This document shows, in pieces, positions 1-3,006 of a stretch of DNA of 5,785 nt. The stretch spans positions 1 to 5,785 of the forward strand of contig JAYVSS010000333.1 in the NCBI GenBank assembly GCA_043775075.1, written 5' to 3'. Numbering within the stretch: position 1 is the stretch's first letter; each line of letters opens with the position of its first letter. The translations under genes and the position numbers were made by a program. Origin of the DNA: JANLQX01 sp043775075 (GTDB lineage Bacteria > Actinomycetota > Acidimicrobiia > Acidimicrobiales > JANYDT01). Under the pieces are notes generated by a model. That model did not search any database, was not told the origin of the DNA, and saw only the letters and a program-made list of their open reading frames with translations.

Positions 1-493
1 GCTCATTGTGTCGCTGGCGATCGGAGTTGCGCTCCTCGTCCGCGGATACGTCGTACAGACCTTTTTCATTCCGTCGCCGTCAATGACCCCGACACTCAAT
101 GTGCATGATCGCCTACTCGTCGACAAAATTACGTTGCACACCCGGGAAATCCACCGAGGTGACATCATCGTGTTCAAGCGACCTGTTGGGTTCAACGACA
201 AAACGATCAAAGACCTGATCAAACGGGTCATTGGCGTACCAGGCGACGTCGTTGAGGGTCACGACGGGAAGGTGTGGGTGAACGCCAAAGCGTTACCCGA
301 GCCGTACCTGCCCAAGGGGCGCACAACGGAAAAATTCGATCCCGTTCGGGTCGGCGTGGACAACTACTTCGTAATGGGCGACAACCGGGCCCAGTCCTAC
401 GACTCGAGGTTTTGGGGGACCGTCGAGCGCGAGAGCGTGATCGGCCGAGCGCTCGTCCGAGTGTGGCCGGTGTCACGACTCGGTGGGATTTGA
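1..493 (+). CDS. lepB: Signal peptidase I (type I leader peptidase, family S26), 5' end cut by window
   Basis: Membrane-bound serine protease that removes N-terminal signal peptides from proteins exported by Sec or Tat, acting on the outer face of the cytoplasmic membrane. The frame is already open at base 2, and the first residues read as the end of a hydrophobic membrane anchor (LIVSLAIGVALLV), so the real start lies left of the window; the GTG at 8 is probably internal. Counting from that GTG, the catalytic Ser is residue 25 in FFIPSPSMTPTL, the catalytic Lys is residue 72 in LIKRVIGVPGD, and the conserved GDNR box is at 124-127, followed by SYDSRFWG. Both dyad residues and the substrate-cleft motifs are intact, so the enzyme should be active. 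It ends RVWPVSRLGGI with TGA at 491-493. Its last 21 bases overlap the 3' end of a convergent GDPD gene, and no terminator hairpin is visible between them. Family assignment is very secure; only the N-terminus is missing. Confidence 0.95.
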   Translation, partial: LIVSLAIGVALLVRGYVVQTFFIPSPSMTPTLNVHDRLLVDKITLHTREIHRGDIIVFKRPVGFNDKTIKDLIKRVIGVPGDVVEGHDGKVWVNAKALPEPYLPKGRTTEKFDPVRVGVDNYFVMGDNRAQSYDSRFWGTVERESVIGRALVRVWPVSRLGGI

Positions 494-1213
494 CGCCAAA
501 TCACCACGTGGCTCGATGACCGACATCATGACCTCCACGTTGTCGCAATAGACCGCATCGATCTCCATCGTCACAAGTCCGTGGAGAATGCGTTCGTGCT
601 GCGCATCCCATCCGAAGGTGGCTCGATCAAAGCGGTGAAAGAGGGTCGTGAGACCGAGATTCCAATCGGTGTGGTGCATGTTGATGGCGTCAATTCCGGC
701 TTCGGCCAGACGGGCAGCGTGTCGTTCAGGACCGTCGGCAAGCCGCTTCAAACGAGTGGAGTCCACCAGCTTCACGTCGGGGAATCGAGACCGGTGATCG
801 CGATGTCGTTGCCAGTTCGGGTCGCACAGCCAGAGGCCCTCAACGGCGGCATCGCCGGCCGCTCGAGCGACGGCCACAGTGGCGTCGTAGGCGGCCGGGT
901 CCTTGACGTCGAGCGACAGCGCAAAGCTGGTGCCGACGGCGTCGTACAGCTCACCGAGTGACGGAATATGCGACGGAAGGTCGGCTCGATTGACTTCGGC
1001 GATCGCTCGCTTCCGGAGGAGCGTTTTGACGATCCCGTCGTGGTCGAGCACGGGCTCACCGTCGGCGGTAATCCACACATCGCTTTCCAGTCCGGTGGCC
1101 CCTAGGCGCACGGCCAGCACAAACGCATCGAGGGTGTTTTCCCGAGCGTGGGCGCGTGCGCCTCTATGGGCAAACGCAATGGGTGGCGAGATGCGGCCGG
1201 TCACCCGGACCAC
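473..1213 (-). CDS. Glycerophosphodiester phosphodiesterase family protein (GDPD)
   Basis: Predicted metal-dependent hydrolase that releases an alcohol and glycerol 3-phosphate from glycerophosphodiesters (lipid head-group recycling), with a TIM-barrel fold. The 246 residues match the length of a compact GDPD. Visible motifs are HRG at 16-18, ENT at 25-27, ExD at 43-45 (metal ligands) and HDG at 58-60. Near the C-terminus, IDAVYCDNVEVM (about 217-230) corresponds to the usual GxDGIxTDxP segment. An oddity is SLDVKD at 100-105: most relatives have IEIK there, with Glu as a metal ligand, so Asp102 is a conservative replacement. No signal peptide or membrane segment is seen, so it is probably cytoplasmic. 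The start is GTG at 1213-1211; GTG at 1204-1202 is an alternative three codons in, and neither has a clear ribosome-binding site. It converges on the signal peptidase gene with a 21-bp overlap and diverges from the zinc-ribbon gene. The exact substrate cannot be told. Confidence 0.88.
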   Translation of the reverse strand: MVRVTGRISPPIAFAHRGARAHARENTLDAFVLAVRLGATGLESDVWITADGEPVLDHDGIVKTLLRKRAIAEVNRADLPSHIPSLGELYDAVGTSFALSLDVKDPAAYDATVAVARAAGDAAVEGLWLCDPNWQRHRDHRSRFPDVKLVDSTRLKRLADGPERHAARLAEAGIDAINMHHTDWNLGLTTLFHRFDRATFGWDAQHERILHGLVTMEIDAVYCDNVEVMMSVIEPRGDLASNPTES

Positions 1214-1246
1214 GGTATTCGATAGGCCGAGAGGGGGCCTGCGGTC

Positions 1247-1326
1247 GTTAGGTCATACGGCTTAATGGTGGTGCACGATCGGCCCGTCTTGCTTCAGCAG
1301 ACGCGCACGCGCCCCGATGACCTAAC
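1247..1326. repeat. 80-bp imperfect inverted repeat able to form a long hairpin (candidate structured RNA or repeat element)
   Basis: The ends are a perfect 10-bp inverted pair, GTTAGGTCAT (1247-1256) and ATGACCTAAC (1317-1326). Pairing continues inward: CGG 1258-1260 with CCG 1314-1316 after a one-base bulge; GGTG 1267-1270 with CGCC 1310-1313 (one G:U pair); GTGC 1271-1274 with GCAC 1305-1308; and a terminal hairpin CGTCT-t-GC, loop TTCA, GC-AGACG (1285-1303). That is about 28 pairs in 80 nt. The single wobble pair slightly favours a + strand RNA. It lies between the divergent starts of the GDPD and zinc-ribbon genes. There is no T-run, so it is not a typical intrinsic terminator, and no tRNA features were found. 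It could be a 5' leader structure, a small RNA, a double operator or a short palindromic repeat element. Confidence 0.55.
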
Positions 1327-1343
1327 AGTCGGTGCCCCAAGGA

Positions 1344-1376
1344 CGGGGTGCAGATCTGCTTCCACAATCGGGGTGC
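1344..1376. promoter_or_regulatory. Possible operator: perfect 10-bp palindrome with flanking CGGGGTGC direct repeats
   Basis: GCAGATCTGC at 1350-1359 is a perfect palindrome lying 32 bases before the ATG at 1392. The octamer CGGGGTGC occurs twice in the same orientation, at 1344-1351 (overlapping the first two bases of the palindrome) and at 1369-1376, 25 bp apart start to start. Such spacing is compatible with binding of a dimeric regulator, but no regulator is known for this gene family and the motif was not matched to any named binding site. Chance occurrence of one palindrome this short is possible. Confidence 0.25.
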
Positions 1377-1379
1377 GTA

Positions 1380-1385
1380 GAGGTG
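1380..1385 (+). promoter_or_regulatory. Ribosome-binding site GAGGTG for the zinc-ribbon gene
   Basis: GAGGTG sits six bases before the ATG at 1392, an ideal Shine-Dalgarno spacing. It supports that ATG over the in-frame ATG at 1332, which would add 20 residues (MPQGRGADLLPQSG...) that look like translated intergenic DNA. It also implies that this gene has a leadered mRNA, unlike the tatB gene downstream. Confidence 0.6.
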
Positions 1386-1391
1386 CAACAC

Positions 1392-1721
1392 ATGACGAAG
1401 ATTCGAGCGAGATGCCCGCGCTGCGGTGATGTGGAGTTCGGTGTCGCCAGCATTGTGGTGCTGGCCGATTCCTCGGACGCAACCGGTACGCCAACGTCCA
1501 ACGCGTATCGGTTTGAGTGTCCGTCGTGCGGCGATCACGTAAGTCGCTCCGCCGTACCCGATGTGCTTGCACTGCTGCTGAGCGCAGGCGTTCGAGAGGA
1601 AGGCCCGGCGCCGGCGTCCGAGCCGAAGATCACCGAGGTCGACGTCGAGAGCTTTCGTCGGCTCCTGGACTCTGACTTTGTCTGGGACAGCCTCCAATCA
1701 GCGATGCGCAACGAGGACTGA
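1392..1721 (+). CDS. Small zinc-ribbon-like protein of unknown function
   Basis: A 109-residue soluble protein. Two CxxC pairs, CPRCG at 8-12 and CPSCG at 43-47, are 35 residues apart and likely bind one zinc ion in a zinc-ribbon fold. Between them is a mixed segment (VEFGVASIVVLADSSD) that suggests beta strands. The C-terminal half contains a predicted short helix (VPDVLALLLSAGV), a Pro/Ala/Glu linker (EEGPAPASEP) and a second helix region with ESFRRLLDSDFVWDSL. The general layout, N-terminal zinc ribbon and C-terminal acidic F..LL.....W region, resembles uncharacterised short proteins common in actinobacteria; this is recollection of pattern, not a search result. The ATG is chosen because of GAGGTG six bases upstream and because the first CxxC follows at once. 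Its role is unknown; RNA or DNA binding, or a protein-interaction adaptor, would fit a zinc ribbon. It lies 71 bp upstream of tatB on the same strand, so readthrough into the tat operon is possible. Confidence 0.8.
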   Translation: MTKIRARCPRCGDVEFGVASIVVLADSSDATGTPTSNAYRFECPSCGDHVSRSAVPDVLALLLSAGVREEGPAPASEPKITEVDVESFRRLLDSDFVWDSLQSAMRNED

Positions 1722-1779
1722 CGGGCTTCTGCAGCAAAACGAACTCAAGTGGCGGCCGAAGCAACGCCGAACCCACCGG

Positions 1780-1785
1780 TATAGT
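1780..1785 (+). promoter_or_regulatory. Putative -10 element (TATAGT) giving a leaderless tatB transcript
   Basis: TATAGT matches the sigma-70 family -10 consensus TATAAT at five of six positions. It ends seven bases before the GTG start of tatB, so transcription would begin at or next to the start codon. No Shine-Dalgarno sequence is present upstream of that GTG, which fits leaderless translation, a frequent arrangement in actinobacteria. No convincing -35 hexamer is seen near 1757-1762. Inference from sequence only. Confidence 0.45.
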
Positions 1786-1792
1786 TGGCCCT

Positions 1793-2266
1793 GTGTTTAA
1801 TCTCGGAGGTGGCGAACTCATCGTCATCGCCATGATCGCCCTGCTTGTCCTCGGTCCGAGTCGACTTCCCGGAGCGGCTAAGCAGATCGGCAAGGCACTC
1901 GCAGAGTTTCGGCGCATGTCCTCGGGCGTACAAGACGACCTTCGCGAGGCAATGAACGTGGAAGGCGTGCGCGAGACCATGTCCCAGGTCAGAGACGTCC
2001 TCGACGTGCCCAGGGCCTTCCGCAACGAAGTGGCATCGGCCATTTCATCGGTCGGTTCCACGAGCTTCACCGGGAGCAAAGACGAGCTCGAGTCGACATC
2101 CTCTGTTGCTTCGGTATCGTCCACCGATCAGGCGCGGAATCCCCTCGGCGATGTGTCGGTTCCGTCCCCCGATGGCATCTTCGCCGATGACCTTCCTGCG
2201 GTCCTAAGTATGAGCGACGTTCCTTCGCCCATGGCGTCGTCGGCCGACGGATTGGACTTACCGTGA
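1793..2266 (+). CDS. tatB: Twin-arginine translocase TatA/TatB family subunit, TatB-like
   Basis: Membrane subunit of the Tat system, which moves folded proteins carrying a twin-arginine signal peptide across the cytoplasmic membrane; TatB-type subunits pair with TatC to recognise the signal peptide. The 157-residue protein starts MFNLGGGEL, with the conserved membrane Glu at position 8. A single transmembrane helix covers about 8-20, followed by the GP hinge at 21-22 (VLGPSRLP) and an amphipathic helix to about residue 46 (AAKQIGKALAEFRRM). The MFN start, Glu8 and LGPxRLP are more typical of TatB than of TatA, but a bifunctional role is possible because no second TatA/B gene is visible here. 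The region after about residue 80 is Ser/Asp-rich, low in complexity and probably disordered. The start is GTG; the TGA overlaps the tatC GTG (GTGA), implying translational coupling. A -10-like TATAGT just upstream and no ribosome-binding site suggest leaderless initiation. Confidence 0.9.
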   Translation: MFNLGGGELIVIAMIALLVLGPSRLPGAAKQIGKALAEFRRMSSGVQDDLREAMNVEGVRETMSQVRDVLDVPRAFRNEVASAISSVGSTSFTGSKDELESTSSVASVSSTDQARNPLGDVSVPSPDGIFADDLPAVLSMSDVPSPMASSADGLDLP

Positions 2267-3006
2267 CCACTGTGCCGGACGCTAAGTCGGTCGCCGAAGA
2301 CCGGATGACCCTGACGAGTCATCTCACCGAGCTACGGACGAGGCTCTTCCGGGCGGCGATTGCCATCGTCGTGGTGTCCATTGTGGCGTTCACGCAATAC
2401 GGACGCGTCCAGTTGTGGTTGCTGCACTACTACCGCAACGCCGTCAGCGACGACGTGAAGAAGTTCACCAACCTCGGTCCGCTTGACGGCTTCGGGGTGC
2501 GCCTCACCTTGTGTTCCTACATCGGTCTGTTCGGTGCGTCACCGGTGTGGATCTGGCAGGGATGGCGATTCATCGCGCCGGGTCTTAAAGCGAGCGAGCG
2601 TAAGTACGCGGTGCCGTTTCTATTGTCCAGCGTCGTCCTCTTTCTCTCCGGCGCGGCCGTGGCCCTTCTCACCCTTCCGCCCGGCCTACAGTTCCTCGTC
2701 GATATTGCCGGCCCCGGCCAAGAGCCGCTGTGGACACAGGACAAATTCGTAAGTTTACTTACGTTAATAGTACTCGCCTTCGGTTTCGCCTTTCTTTTTC
2801 CGGTGGTGTTGGTCTTCCTGCAGCTCATTGGAGCAGTAACACCCAAGCGTCTTCTCAAGGGCTGGCGGTACGCCATTGTGATTATCTTTGTTATTGCTGC
2901 GGTCATCACGCCAAGCCAGGATCCATACACGCTGTTTGGCATGGCGGGCCCAATGGTGATCTTCTATTTCGGCGCCATCGGGGTCGGAAAACTCCTGAGG
3001 AAATGA
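2263..3006 (+). CDS. tatC: Sec-independent (twin-arginine) protein translocase subunit TatC
   Basis: Core receptor of the Tat translocase; it binds the twin-arginine signal peptide and nucleates the TatA/TatB assembly. The 247 residues are of normal length, with six predicted membrane segments near 28-43, 81-101, 116-138, 162-191, 201-216 and 224-245. Cytoplasmic signature motifs are intact: HLTELRTRL at 20-28 and WRFIAPGLKASER at 101-113, with Glu112 matching the signal-binding Glu103 of E. coli. Two membrane glutamates usual in TatC appear to be lost: FGxxFExP reads FGFAFLFP (Leu178, E. coli E170 position), and LYE/LFE in the last helix reads FYF (Phe236). Start is GTG within GTGA shared with the tatB stop, with no ribosome-binding site, so translation probably depends on tatB. 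The stop overlaps the helY start (ATGA). The fourth helix contains a cluster of AT-rich codons (TTA, TTA, ATA) inside a 16-bp near-palindrome. Family assignment is very secure. Confidence 0.95.
   Translation: MTTVPDAKSVAEDRMTLTSHLTELRTRLFRAAIAIVVVSIVAFTQYGRVQLWLLHYYRNAVSDDVKKFTNLGPLDGFGVRLTLCSYIGLFGASPVWIWQGWRFIAPGLKASERKYAVPFLLSSVVLFLSGAAVALLTLPPGLQFLVDIAGPGQEPLWTQDKFVSLLTLIVLAFGFAFLFPVVLVFLQLIGAVTPKRLLKGWRYAIVIIFVIAAVITPSQDPYTLFGMAGPMVIFYFGAIGVGKLLRK
2748..2763. repeat. 16-bp near-palindrome inside tatC with rare AT-rich codons
   Basis: CGTAAGT (2748-2754) and ACTTACG (2757-2763) are exact reverse complements separated by TT. The site is conspicuously AT-rich for this GC-rich gene. In the tatC frame it covers codons 162-167, and TTA (165), TTA (168) and ATA (169) fall in or just after it, at the start of a membrane helix. 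It may be incidental, a binding site for a DNA-binding protein, or a point of slow translation. Confidence 0.35.

Noticed and set aside
581..961. A 126-codon plus-strand open frame inside the GDPD gene
   Set aside because: It is opposite the GDPD coding strand, where conserved catalytic motifs are found. It has no recognisable domain.
1247..1326. tRNA or 4.5S SRP RNA in the hairpin region
   Set aside because: There is no GTTC-type T loop, no anticodon-arm geometry and no CCA-side acceptor. The conserved SRP tetraloop region (GGAAGGAAGCAGC-like) was not found on either strand.
1332..1391. Upstream ATG extending the zinc-ribbon protein by 20 residues
   Set aside because: No ribosome-binding site at a suitable distance was seen for it. 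The added residues look like translated leader, while the ATG at 1392 has GAGGTG at ideal spacing.
1722..1792. Terminator between the zinc-ribbon gene and tatB
   Set aside because: Only a short CTGCAG palindrome is present, with no stable stem and no T-run, so no terminator is called.
1630..2124. A 164-codon minus-strand open frame across the zinc-ribbon gene end and tatB
   Set aside because: It is antisense to tatB, which has clear TatB motifs. The translation is Ser/Pro/Arg-rich and featureless, and would span two genes.
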